Assembly (NCBI RefSeq): GCF_025869345.1
Contig: NZ_JAOZVW010000030.1
Location: forward strand, 3,692 to 67,691
DNA length: 64,000 nt
Source of the DNA: Sphingopyxis sp.
Lineage (GTDB): Bacteria > Pseudomonadota > Alphaproteobacteria > Sphingomonadales > Sphingomonadaceae
Direction of reading: 5' to 3'
Shown here: one piece after another, positions 9,201 to 17,747 of the stretch
How positions within the stretch are numbered: position 1 is the first letter of the stretch
Layout of the letters: the number at the start of each line of letters is the position of its first letter
Position numbers and translations under genes: made by a program
The notes under the pieces: generated by a model
What the model was told of the DNA's origin: nothing
What the model saw: the letters and a program-made list of their open reading frames with translations, nothing else
Database searches by the model: none

Positions 9201-10415
9201 TCAGAAATCGACCGTGCGCGCCTCGAAGGCATTCTGGAATGCTGCCGCGCGCTCTGCCGCGGGCGGATATATCCAAACGCGATTGACCTCCATCTTGACC
9301 TTTTTCGCCTCGGGTCCGGTGATCTCGACGGTCCGGGGTGACCAACCGCGGGTGAAGATCGCGGCATCGGGACCGAGATCAAGGCACACGACATAGGATG
9401 GTTGGTCATATGGCAGGGTTGGCTCGCCAAGCAGGTCGGCGGCGGCATTATGCCCGGCAAAGGCGCCGAGGCGGCGCGCGTGCTGACATGACATCAGCGA
9501 AAAATTACCCTTATCGTCGGTGGCCGCCTTCGCGGTATCGCCGGTTGCGAAAATATGCGGCGCTCCAGGGACCCGCAAATCGGGATCGACGAGGACGCGG
9601 CCGAGCGTGTCGCGCTCTCCGGGCAATTGTGCGGTCAGGGGCGAAGCACGCATGCCTGCCGACCAGATCACCGTGTCGGTTTCGATCCGCGCGCCATCGT
9701 CGAGCGCGACACCGCCTTCGTCGAGGCCGGAAACGCCGGATCCGACGATCGTCTCGATACCGAGCTCGCGCAGCCGTGCCTCGATATAAGGACGAGGCTC
9801 GTCACCCATGTCGCCGGCGACACACGGCCCATGCTCGACGATCACCACGCGCACCGGCGTATCCTGCCCCAGGATTTCGCGCAGCCGGTCGGGCATTTCG
9901 GTCGCCACCTCGATCCCCGTGAAGCCGCCGCCGACCACCACCACAGTATCACGCGCGGGCGATGCTGGTCGATCGGCGAGTGCTTGCAGATGTTTATCGA
10001 GTGCGACCGCGGCCGCCCGATCGTTCACACTATGGCCGAAATCGGCAAGGCCAGGTATCGGCGGCTGAAATCCGTGGCTTCCCGCGGCGACGACCAGACG
10101 ATCATAGGGCAGCATTTCGGCCGCGCCGTCCACGCCCTTCAGACTGATAACGCCCTTCCCTGCATCGATCGTGTCGACCCATCCGGCACGGAAATCGATA
10201 TCGGTCGCGGCGAACAGCTCGCCGAGGGGCGCCGTCATCGACGCGGGATCGCGTTCATAGAGGCGCGGCCTGACGATCAGCGCGGGTTCGGGCGCGACGA
10301 CGGTAATGGTCAAATCCGCTGGCGAGACGCCCTTCTCATTACGCAGCCGCGCCGCCGAAAGGGCGGCCAGCAGTCCGGCGAAACCGGCTCCGATAATGAC
10401 GATTTTCTGTGACAC
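9201..10415 (-). CDS. FAD-dependent NADH dehydrogenase (NDH-2-like) or related pyridine nucleotide oxidoreductase
   Basis: A 404-residue two-dinucleotide-fold flavoprotein. The FAD site is IVIIGAGFAGLLAA at the start, the NAD(P)H site is TVVVVGGGFTGIEVATE, and HIFATGDTAKA is the second FAD contact before the C-terminal domain. There is no C-terminal membrane helix; some NDH-2 proteins bind the membrane by an amphipathic helix instead. The start is GTG 10415 (V-S-Q-K-I-V), six bases after a strong AAGGAGA, rather than ATG 10448. It is probably monocistronic. Confidence 0.84.
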   Translation of the reverse strand: MSQKIVIIGAGFAGLLAALSAARLRNEKGVSPADLTITVVAPEPALIVRPRLYERDPASMTAPLGELFAATDIDFRAGWVDTIDAGKGVISLKGVDGAAEMLPYDRLVVAAGSHGFQPPIPGLADFGHSVNDRAAAVALDKHLQALADRPASPARDTVVVVGGGFTGIEVATEMPDRLREILGQDTPVRVVIVEHGPCVAGDMGDEPRPYIEARLRELGIETIVGSGVSGLDEGGVALDDGARIETDTVIWSAGMRASPLTAQLPGERDTLGRVLVDPDLRVPGAPHIFATGDTAKAATDDKGNFSLMSCQHARRLGAFAGHNAAADLLGEPTLPYDQPSYVVCLDLGPDAAIFTRGWSPRTVEITGPEAKKVKMEVNRVWIYPPAAERAAAFQNAFEARTVDF

Positions 10416-10624
10416 GGGACTCTCCTTGCTGAATGGGGCCTCCTCCAACCCGCTGAAGCGGGCGCCGGGAAGATCGACCCGAGCATCGCGGACCGCCCGG
10501 GCCCCGCCTATCGTGCAAGGGGCTAGCGGCTGCAGGCCGATGGCGAGGCGGACCTATTCCTTAGGACAGGGCGAGGTGACGGAATGTCGCACCCATCAAG
10601 TTGGCAGGCTGGCGACACCGACCT

Positions 10625-10984
10625 TCAGAATCGATACAGAAGGTTCAGCAAGCTGGCCGCGACAAAATCGCGCTCAAGAGGAGACAGGCGCATTGTAAGG
10701 GCCACCAGCGTGACCACGGTTTCGAATATTTGGAACGGTGCGTTGCGAAGAAAAGCACCTTGCAGCAAAGGCGCCCTTCGAACCCCATTGCCCGAGAGCA
10801 CCGCAAATACCGCGAAGGCGATAACGCTGGCGCATAGCGCAAGCGGCAAATTTACCGAAGCCCATAGGCAACATCCGAATGCGAACAGCTGAGAAAGTCG
10901 GGCGCTCGGTTGCGCCGACAGGAAGATATTTCTCCGAAGGCTGTTCCAGAGAATGCGTGAAAGGATTGGGGGGTCGCCTCGCAT
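10625..10984 (-). CDS. hypothetical small membrane protein
   Basis: A possible 119-residue protein with two hydrophobic stretches, LWASVNLPLALCASVIAFAVFAV split around residues 40-63 and IFETVVTLVALTM around 86-98. Base composition is lower in GC than the neighbours, and nothing in the sequence is recognisable as a known family. No convincing ribosome-binding site is visible in front of ATG 10984. It could be a real horizontally acquired gene or a chance frame in an intergenic region. Confidence 0.35.
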   Translation of the reverse strand: MRGDPPILSRILWNSLRRNIFLSAQPSARLSQLFAFGCCLWASVNLPLALCASVIAFAVFAVLSGNGVRRAPLLQGAFLRNAPFQIFETVVTLVALTMRLSPLERDFVAASLLNLLYRF

Positions 10985-11236
10985 GATTTCTGCCTCGATG
11001 ATGCGATGGCAGATTGCGTTCAGGAATGATTTACGACCATTCTACTCAATGGCCTAATGACCCTGTGCGAAAATATGGGGTCAACGCTTGTCTTGGCAAG
11101 CAGCGCCCGCAGCACGGGGATCAATGGCCGATAGCGGTCAGGCGGCTATCAAGCCCGAACCCAAGAAAGCCGACATTCCGCAGAGACCGGCGCGAATAAT
11201 CCTTGGATGCGGTTCGGGTTTAGACCCAAGGAAACA

Positions 11237-11268
11237 AAGGGCGGGCTCACTTCCCCGCGCCCGCCCTT
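11237..11268. terminator. rho-independent terminator of the adhesin gene
   Basis: AAGGGCGGGC at 11237-11246 pairs perfectly with GCCCGCCCTT at 11259-11268 around a 12-base loop. Read on the minus strand it lies directly after the adhesin stop at 11280 and is followed by a T-rich run; a T-tract also follows on the plus side. Confidence 0.85.
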
Positions 11269-11279
11269 CCCTTTTTAGC

Positions 11280-13001
11280 TCAGAATTCGCCGGCGACCCC
11301 AATTCGCGCGGCCGTATTGTGACGCCCAGCGTAAGAGACGCCGGCCGTGAATGCGAACGGGTTGTCGGTATTGAACCGGTGCGCGATCGACGCGCCGGCC
11401 GCCTGTTCGCCGCGGAATGTGGCAAGGTTGAACGTATAGCTCGTCCGTCCAGGCTCCGACGGCATCGTCGCCGCGACCAGCGCAACCGCGGCGGCGGTTC
11501 CGCGCTGCGCCTCGCGGCGGTCGCGGTCGGTGATCGCATAAAGGTCGCCGATCTGTGCACTGTGCGTCGCGGCAAGCGACTGGAGCGCGGGAAGCGCGGT
11601 TCCGGCCATGCTTTCCAGCGACATCAGCCGATTGTCCTGCACATTGTTCACCGTCTGAATCGCCGCAATCTGGTTGTCCTGCACCATATTCTGCGACACG
11701 GCGGCATCGGCGGTGATGTGAGCCGCCGCCGCGGCGGTCGCGACCGTCTGGACCTGACCGACGTTCGCCGCATCGGTCGCCGCGGTGCCCGCGGCGACGT
11801 TCACGATACGCCGCTGAAAGCCCGCCGAGCCGACCGACACGGTATTCGCCTCATCGGCAACCGAGCTGGAGCCGATCGCAACCGAGTCCGCCCCCAACGC
11901 TTTCGCGTTCACGCCCAGCGCGGTCGCCCCGAGGGCCGTGGTCTGACTGTTCACGCCCAAGGCGACCGAATAGCCGCCATTGGCGAAGGCCCCCGACCCC
12001 GTCGCCGTGTCACCCTCCTTGATCGCGCGCGCGCCATAGCCCGTGGCAGTCGAGAAATCGCCCCCGGCAGCCGCGCCTTGGCCGAAAGCGGTGCTTGCAA
12101 GGCCGCTGGCAAGGCTGTCGCGACCGACTGCGGTCGCATTTTGCCCGCCTGCCGCGGCGTTGGCGCCGATCGCCACCGATGCCGGCGACGCGATCGTGTC
12201 ACGACCAATGGCGATGCTGCCATCGGCCAGCGCATTCGCATTGTTGCCGATGGCGATGGCCGACAAGCCAAAGGCGCTGGAGGCTTTGCCCAAGGCGACA
12301 GCGCCGTCGCCGATCGCCTGATTGTCGGCGCCGATCGCTACAGCGCCGGTCCCGGTCGCGACATTCGGATCGCCGATCGCGACGGCGCCGTTGCCGGTGG
12401 CAGTCTGTCCCTGTCCCAGCGCGACGGCGCCATTACCGCTTGCGGTGCTGCCGTCGCTTTGCAGGCTGCTATCGCCGCTGTTGCCGCTGCGCACCGCCGA
12501 GTTGGCGATCGCGGTCAGCGCCGCGGCACCCATGGCGGTATTCAATTGCCCCACATTGACAGCGTCGGACACGAGCGTCCCTGCCGCGACATTGGTGATC
12601 TGGCGCTGGAGGCCGGCGTTGCCAACCGATATGGTCGCACCGCGGTCTGCGACCGATCCCCAGCCCAGCGCAACCGACTGGTCCGCGGTCGCGCTGCTGC
12701 CCGTGCCGACGGCGGTCGAGCGCGTTTCTTCGGCAGCGGCGATGAATCCGACCGCCATCGCTTCGTTGCCCGTCGCCTTGGCCCCGCTTCCATAAGCGGT
12801 GGCGCCCGGCGCCGAAGCTTCGGCGCCAAGCCCGCACTCGAGCGTATTTTCGGGGTCGTCGGGCGTGCCGAGAACGCCATCGGCCCCCGCGTTCTGAACG
12901 CACGGGACGGTCGCCTGTGCATAGGCGTTCGGCGCGGCGCCGACGGCAGCAAGGATCGCAAGGGGCGCGGTCGCGCCAATGAGGGTGGTCATGCGTTTCA
13001 T
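11280..13001 (-). CDS. YadA-like trimeric autotransporter adhesin
   Basis: A 573-residue surface adhesin. A signal peptide covers about residues 1-29 (ending AYAQA). A long head follows, made of 14-residue-type YadA repeats with G-x-x-A-x-A-x-G patterns (for example SVALGVNSQTTALGATALG). Two neck-like segments read VNVGQLN and AANVGQVQ, there is a short stalk, and the C-terminal anchor has the barrel strands TSYTFNLATFRGEQAAGAS and ends in F. It trimerises in the outer membrane and mediates adhesion or autoagglutination. It is divergent from the ECF sigma gene across a 236-base intergenic region, which suggests shared control. Confidence 0.9.
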   Translation of the reverse strand: MKRMTTLIGATAPLAILAAVGAAPNAYAQATVPCVQNAGADGVLGTPDDPENTLECGLGAEASAPGATAYGSGAKATGNEAMAVGFIAAAEETRSTAVGTGSSATADQSVALGWGSVADRGATISVGNAGLQRQITNVAAGTLVSDAVNVGQLNTAMGAAALTAIANSAVRSGNSGDSSLQSDGSTASGNGAVALGQGQTATGNGAVAIGDPNVATGTGAVAIGADNQAIGDGAVALGKASSAFGLSAIAIGNNANALADGSIAIGRDTIASPASVAIGANAAAGGQNATAVGRDSLASGLASTAFGQGAAAGGDFSTATGYGARAIKEGDTATGSGAFANGGYSVALGVNSQTTALGATALGVNAKALGADSVAIGSSSVADEANTVSVGSAGFQRRIVNVAAGTAATDAANVGQVQTVATAAAAAHITADAAVSQNMVQDNQIAAIQTVNNVQDNRLMSLESMAGTALPALQSLAATHSAQIGDLYAITDRDRREAQRGTAAAVALVAATMPSEPGRTSYTFNLATFRGEQAAGASIAHRFNTDNPFAFTAGVSYAGRHNTAARIGVAGEF

Positions 13002-13237
13002 ATCGATCTTTCCTTATGGATCGGCGCAATGCCGATCGGTTTCCGGGCGACCCCTCGCAGCGACCTTTGGTGGCGCCTTGTTCGCGGTCACCTCGTCGAC
13101 GCCGCCGAACGCGGCGCCGCGGGTGCAGCATTTGGAAAGACGGGAATGGTCGCCCGATCCGGACAGGTCTCGTCTCCGAAAAAGCGGAAATTATCTCGCC
13201 GACCGCAAATAAATTAGGCATCTAGGGTGCGCGCCAC

Positions 13238-13804
13238 ATGGCGCGCCATGCGGGGAGATCGGCGATCAACGAGGAACCGGGTCGTGCTGGCAGCATCGAC
13301 GGCGACGCCGACGCGCTCATCGCCACGCTGTATGACGAGCTCAAGATCATCGCGCGCCGGGAACATTATCGCGCGGGCGGCGGACAGACACTGCAAACGA
13401 CGGCGCTGGTTTCAGAAGCCTATCTGAAACTCAGCAAGCGCAACGATTGGGAGAGCGAACGCCACTTCCTCGGCTGCGCGGCGACCGCGATCCGCCACAT
13501 ACTGATCGACGCCGCCCGCGCCCGCATGACGGCGAAGCGTGGCGCTCCCGACTATGCCTTTACCGAAAGCCTCGATTCGCTCGCCGCGGCGGCGCCCGAG
13601 GACGAGGATGTCGTGCGGCTGGGCGAGGCTTTGCAACGGCTCGCGCGCCTCGACCCCAATCTTGCGCAACTGATCGACTGCCGCTTCTTCGCCGGGATGA
13701 CCGAGGAGGAAACCGCAAAAATCCTGGGCGTCAGCGACCGGACGGTGCGCCGCTGGTGGCTCCAGGCGCGCGCTTGGGTGCACAACGAAATGGGCGCGGG
13801 CTAG
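13238..13804 (+). CDS. ECF sigma factor (Sigma70_ECF/TIGR02999 type)
   Basis: A 188-residue sigma factor. Region 2 covers about 20-90 (LYDELKIIARREH, LQTTALVSEAYLKL, FLGCAATAIRHILIDAARARM) and region 4 about 125-180 (LDPNLAQLIDCRFFAGMTEEETAKILGVSDRTVRRWW). This branch is typically linked to Ser/Thr protein kinases rather than to anti-sigma factors, and a kinase gene lies tail-to-tail with it here, overlapping by four bases. It probably controls genes of this surface locus, perhaps including the divergent adhesin; that is inference. Confidence 0.88.
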   Translation: MARHAGRSAINEEPGRAGSIDGDADALIATLYDELKIIARREHYRAGGGQTLQTTALVSEAYLKLSKRNDWESERHFLGCAATAIRHILIDAARARMTAKRGAPDYAFTESLDSLAAAAPEDEDVVRLGEALQRLARLDPNLAQLIDCRFFAGMTEEETAKILGVSDRTVRRWWLQARAWVHNEMGAG

Positions 13805-16233
13805 GTGCTCAAGCGCCGACGCAATGTGGCGAAGGATTTGAGGTAGGATTCGCCCGGCGCGCCGAGCGTCCTGAATATCTGTTCCGATGCGTCGGCCTCG
13901 CGCCGCGCCTCGGCCATCCGCCCCTGCTTCAGACGGATGATCGCCCGCGTCCGCGCCGCAATGCCCTGCGGCAGGCCGACCGGTCCCATCGAGGCGATCC
14001 GCGGCGCGGCTTCGGCAAGTAACGCTTCGGCCCGTCCGGTGTCGCCCGCCTCGGCCAAGGCTTCGGCAAGGCCGAGCGTGATGACGAGCGTCGGCACCGC
14101 ATCGGGGCCAAGATTGTCGATCGCCATCGGCCGCGCCTCGCCAAGAACATCGCGCGCCGCGGCGAATTTCCCCAGCGCCAGTTCGGCGCGCCCCAGTTGC
14201 AGCAGATCGACCGCCAGCGCCGCAGACTTGCCGAACACCGCGCAGCGCCGGTCGGCGACGCTGCGGAACAGGCGCTCGGCCTCGGCCAGCCGGTCGAGCT
14301 TCATCAACCGCACGCCCTTCAATTGCTCGATCGCCAGCCCCTGTGCACTGCCCTGTTGCCCCGTCCGCGCCAGCGCCGCGTCGGCGGCGGCAAAGACCGC
14401 GGGCATCGCATCGAGCCGGTTCGCCTCGACCATATAGACGAGCAGGTTATTGTAGCGCGTCAGCAGTTCGCGATGATCCTCGGCATAAACGCGGTCGGCG
14501 TCAGGCAGGCTCGATTGCAACAGCCGGATCGCGGTGTCGTAATCGCCCTTGCGCCGCGCGAGCTGCGCCCGGCCGCTCATGCTTTCGAGGCGTTCCTTGC
14601 GGAAACGCGCCGGGTCGGCGGCAAAGACGGCATCGGCTGAATCGAGCAGTGGCGCCATGTCGTCGGTCCGCCCCATTGCGGCAGCGGTCGAGGCGAGGCG
14701 CAGCTTGATTTCCGCGGTCGCCACCGGATCGCCGGCGCCGATGCCGCGCGCAAGCGCTTGGCTGAGCAGCGCGTCAGCGCCGGCGGCATCCTCCAGATTG
14801 ACGTAAAGATCGGCAAGCGTGGTAATCAGCGTCGCCGATTTCGCGCTCCGGTCGACCGACGCGACAAGCTGCGCCGCCGTCTGATCTAGCATCTGCTTGA
14901 CCGTTGCCTCTTCGCCGACGGCGCTGCTGGCGGTGTCGCGGAACATGACGGTCAGCATGCGGTTGATCGATTCCGATCGCCGCGCTTCGGCCAATGCGAC
15001 ATCGCGCTCGATCGCCGTCTGACGCGCCTGCCAGGCGGCCGCACCGCCACCCGCCACGATGGCGAGCAGAGCGGCGGCTGCCGCTGCCGTCGCGACACGG
15101 TGCCGGCGCAGGTAGCGCCCGATCGTATAGCCCGCCGAACCCGAGCGCGCCGCAACGGGGCGCAGGGCGATATGGCTTCGGACATCGTCAACCAGGTCGC
15201 CGACACCGCGATAACGGTCTTGCGGTGCGCGGCGCATCGATTTGAGCACGATCGCGTCAAGATCACCCGCTACCTCGCGCCGCCCGAAGGGATAGCCGGG
15301 CGGCACGAGCGCGCTGGGCAGGGGCGGGTCTTCGTTCAGGATGCGCCGGATCACCGACGGCAGCGCCGATCCCGGCTCGCGCCACGGGCTGCGACCGGTA
15401 AGCAGTTCGAACAACAATACGCCCAGCGCATAGACGTCGGTGGCAACGGTCGGGGCGGCATTTCCGAGTTGTTCGGGTGCAGCATAATCGGGGGTCATCA
15501 GCGCGACCGTGGTTTGCGCCTCGCCCTCGCCTTCGATCTCCACAAAGCGCGCGATGCCGAAATCGAGCAGCCGCACGCGGCCGTCGCCGTCGACCAATAT
15601 GTTCGACGGCTTGAGGTCGCGGTGGACGATCAGGTGGCCGTGCGCATAGGCCACCGCTTCGCAGACATCGCAGAAAAGCCGCAATCGCGTCGCAAGATCG
15701 GCGTCATGGGTCCGGCACCACGCGTCGATCGGCTCGCCGGTCACATATTCCATCGCCATATAGGGCCGCCCGTCTGGCGCGACACCGCCGTCGATCAGCC
15801 TCGCAATCCCCGGGTGCTCGAGTCCGGCGAGCAGGCGGCGTTCACGGTCGAACAACTCGCTGTGCGCAACCGATTCGGGACGGAGCAGCTTGATCGCCAC
15901 TTGCTGGTCGAACATCCTGTCGCTGCGATGCGCGGCGTAGACCTCGCCCATCCCGCCGCGCCCGATCAGGCGGTCGATGGTAAAGCCGCCGATGACGGCG
16001 CCTTCGGAAAGCGAGCTGTACGCCCGGCACGGGGCGGTTTCGAACGACGACGGCGCCGCGCCGTCCAATATCCCCGAATTGCGCGACGCAGCGAGCAACG
16101 CCCGCAACTGCCCGCCAATGAAGTCGTCCTCCGCCGCCAGCCGGTGCTCCTGCGCCGTGGGGTCGAGATCGATCAATTCGACGAACAGCGCCTGGATATG
16201 GCTCCATTCGGACCGGCTCGGCTGCCGCACCAT
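13801..16233 (-). CDS. Hanks-type Ser/Thr protein kinase with membrane helix and TPR-like tail
   Basis: An 810-residue protein. The kinase domain spans about 80-360: glycine loop LIGRGGMGEVY, lysine in VAIKLLRPE, catalytic loop HRDLKPSN, DFG in LLDFGIARF and APE in YAAPEQ. A single membrane helix follows (AAAAAALLAIVAGGGAAAW), then about 400 alanine-rich residues with TPR-like helical repeats probably outside the membrane. The start is ATG 16233, seven bases after AGGGGAGG. The ECF sigma factor encoded convergently is the obvious target or partner by analogy with known ECF-kinase pairs. It is last in a minus-strand run behind three exported-protein genes. Confidence 0.9.
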   Translation of the reverse strand: MVRQPSRSEWSHIQALFVELIDLDPTAQEHRLAAEDDFIGGQLRALLAASRNSGILDGAAPSSFETAPCRAYSSLSEGAVIGGFTIDRLIGRGGMGEVYAAHRSDRMFDQQVAIKLLRPESVAHSELFDRERRLLAGLEHPGIARLIDGGVAPDGRPYMAMEYVTGEPIDAWCRTHDADLATRLRLFCDVCEAVAYAHGHLIVHRDLKPSNILVDGDGRVRLLDFGIARFVEIEGEGEAQTTVALMTPDYAAPEQLGNAAPTVATDVYALGVLLFELLTGRSPWREPGSALPSVIRRILNEDPPLPSALVPPGYPFGRREVAGDLDAIVLKSMRRAPQDRYRGVGDLVDDVRSHIALRPVAARSGSAGYTIGRYLRRHRVATAAAAAALLAIVAGGGAAAWQARQTAIERDVALAEARRSESINRMLTVMFRDTASSAVGEEATVKQMLDQTAAQLVASVDRSAKSATLITTLADLYVNLEDAAGADALLSQALARGIGAGDPVATAEIKLRLASTAAAMGRTDDMAPLLDSADAVFAADPARFRKERLESMSGRAQLARRKGDYDTAIRLLQSSLPDADRVYAEDHRELLTRYNNLLVYMVEANRLDAMPAVFAAADAALARTGQQGSAQGLAIEQLKGVRLMKLDRLAEAERLFRSVADRRCAVFGKSAALAVDLLQLGRAELALGKFAAARDVLGEARPMAIDNLGPDAVPTLVITLGLAEALAEAGDTGRAEALLAEAAPRIASMGPVGLPQGIAARTRAIIRLKQGRMAEARREADASEQIFRTLGAPGESYLKSFATLRRRLST

Positions 16234-16296
16234 ATCGCCCCTCCCCTGGCGCATCATCACGCTTCGGTACGAAGCAGCACCGCCGCGCGGCGGTCG

Positions 16297-16863
16297 TCAA
16301 GCACCAAGTTTGCGTGCGAGCGCGACCGCCTGCTCCTTCGAAGCCTCGCTCGCCGGCACCGTGATGATCGCGAATTTATCCTCGCCGATGAAGACATTGA
16401 GCGATTTGGTCATCCCAGCCCAAAAGGCGGCCTTGCCGAGTCCGTCGATCGTCTCGACATGACCACCAAAACCCTTGAGCGTCTGCTCCAGGCCATTGCG
16501 GGTCAGGTTGATCGATCCCTCGCTATTGTCGCCGATCGGCGACCAGCGCAGCATCAAGGTAGCCGATCCGCCATCGGCAAGCTGATAGCTGCATTCGGAG
16601 GTGACCGCGGTCGCGCCATCGCTTTGGCTGACATTGCCGAGGCGGGTTTCGGTGACCGCCTGTCCGAGGATCGCCGACATCGCCGCCTTGTCGACCACGG
16701 CGCAGGCGTCGGCGGCATTCCAGTCGCGCGGCGGTGCCGTCCCGCTCTTCGCTGCGACCGACGAAGCCTTACCCGCGCCGTCGCCCTTGTCCGCCGCTTC
16801 GCCGCCACATCCTGCAAGCGTCAGCGACGCCGCGACAGCAACCAGCATGATCGATCTGCTCAT
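16297..16863 (-). CDS. hypothetical lipoprotein
   Basis: A 188-residue predicted lipoprotein: MSRSIMLVAVAASLTLAGCGG has a clear lipobox (L-A-G-C) at about residues 15-18. The mature part starts with a short disordered linker and then a globular domain with C50 and C86-like cysteines (ADACAVVD and TSECSYQ), a spacing that recalls DUF3558-type lipoproteins. That family link is tentative. The start is chosen at 16863 because AAAGGA precedes it and the signal sequence begins there. It lies between the kinase gene and two secreted-protein genes. Confidence 0.7.
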   Translation of the reverse strand: MSRSIMLVAVAASLTLAGCGGEAADKGDGAGKASSVAAKSGTAPPRDWNAADACAVVDKAAMSAILGQAVTETRLGNVSQSDGATAVTSECSYQLADGGSATLMLRWSPIGDNSEGSINLTRNGLEQTLKGFGGHVETIDGLGKAAFWAGMTKSLNVFIGEDKFAIITVPASEASKEQAVALARKLGA

Positions 16864-16892
16864 CCCCAAAATCCTTTCGTTCACAAATGACG

Positions 16893-17747
16893 TCAGCGGC
16901 ACGCGCCGGGGCGGTTCGCCCGCCGGTCCGCGCTCATATAGGTGGCATAGCCAAGGCGGTCGGACTCGGTGAGGCCGCGCGCGAAGCCGATCAGCTTGCC
17001 GCCATCAGGCGTCAGCCCGACATAACCGCGCAGTCGTCGCGGCGCGCCGTCGGGGCCCGTCTCCACCATGTCGAGCGTCAACACCCGGCCGTCGATCCGG
17101 CCCGTGATCCGCCCCGCCTGATATTCGTAACAGCCGGTTACGGTATCGCCGCTCTGCGTCAGGTTGAGCGTGCCCCAGCCGCTCCATCCTTCATAGCGTC
17201 CGGTGACATCGGGCAATGTTGCCGTTGCGGTGAGCGGACGGCCATAGCCGTGAAAGCCGGTGAAGCCGGTATAATCGTCCCCATAATTGCTCGCGATCGT
17301 CAGCCGCACCCAACGCCCGACCGGGCGATGCTCAGGGTCGAAGCCGAAGCTTTGACCATCCTTCTTCATCTTCAGATCAGCCGCCAAGATCGGCACGAAA
17401 CCACTGCGCGCCGACGTGTCGGACAGTTCGACGCGGATCGCGCGCGGTGACTTTTCGTCGCGATTGAGGAAGGCGGTGTCAAAGGCGACGCGCGACAATT
17501 CGGTTCGCTCCGCCAGTTCGAGCACGAACACGGCGGGCCGCCCCGCTTCGCCCGTCCAGTCGGTCGTCGCCGATCCGTCGATCAGGTTGAACGGGCTGCT
17601 GTCCATCGCCGTAAATTCGGCGTCGTCCGGAACCTGCACCAACCGCGCCCCTTGCGAAAAGGCGAACAAGTCGGTCGCGGGACCGGTTTGCGCCGCCGCC
17701 GGTGCGGCGAGCGCGAGCGCGACAATCATCGTTCCGAGATATTTCAT
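16893..17747 (-). CDS. secreted discoidin-like (F5/8 type C fold) protein
   Basis: A 284-residue exported protein with a signal peptide at about 1-19 (ending APAAAQ). Residues 40-175 resemble a galactose-binding/discoidin domain of the kind annotated NADase-type glycan-binding (NLIDGSATTDWTGE, VFVLELAERTELSRVAFDTAF, GRWVRLTIASNYG). The C-terminal 100 residues contain a lipocalin-like strand set (GRYEGWSGWGTLNLTQSG, VTGCYEYQAGRITGRIDGR). Two cysteines in the C-terminal part may pair. Its ATG overlaps the stop of the Asn-rich protein gene (ATGA), so the two are co-translated. Confidence 0.65.
   Translation of the reverse strand: MKYLGTMIVALALAAPAAAQTGPATDLFAFSQGARLVQVPDDAEFTAMDSSPFNLIDGSATTDWTGEAGRPAVFVLELAERTELSRVAFDTAFLNRDEKSPRAIRVELSDTSARSGFVPILAADLKMKKDGQSFGFDPEHRPVGRWVRLTIASNYGDDYTGFTGFHGYGRPLTATATLPDVTGRYEGWSGWGTLNLTQSGDTVTGCYEYQAGRITGRIDGRVLTLDMVETGPDGAPRRLRGYVGLTPDGGKLIGFARGLTESDRLGYATYMSADRRANRPGACR

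Noticed and set aside
11088-13217. 709-codon plus-strand frame opposite the adhesin
   Set aside because: Arg/Gly/Asp-rich antisense of the repetitive YadA head; the minus-strand protein has signal peptide, head, neck and anchor.
15100-16890. 596-codon plus frame opposite the kinase and lipoprotein genes
   Set aside because: Spans two clear minus-strand genes and has no recognisable domain.
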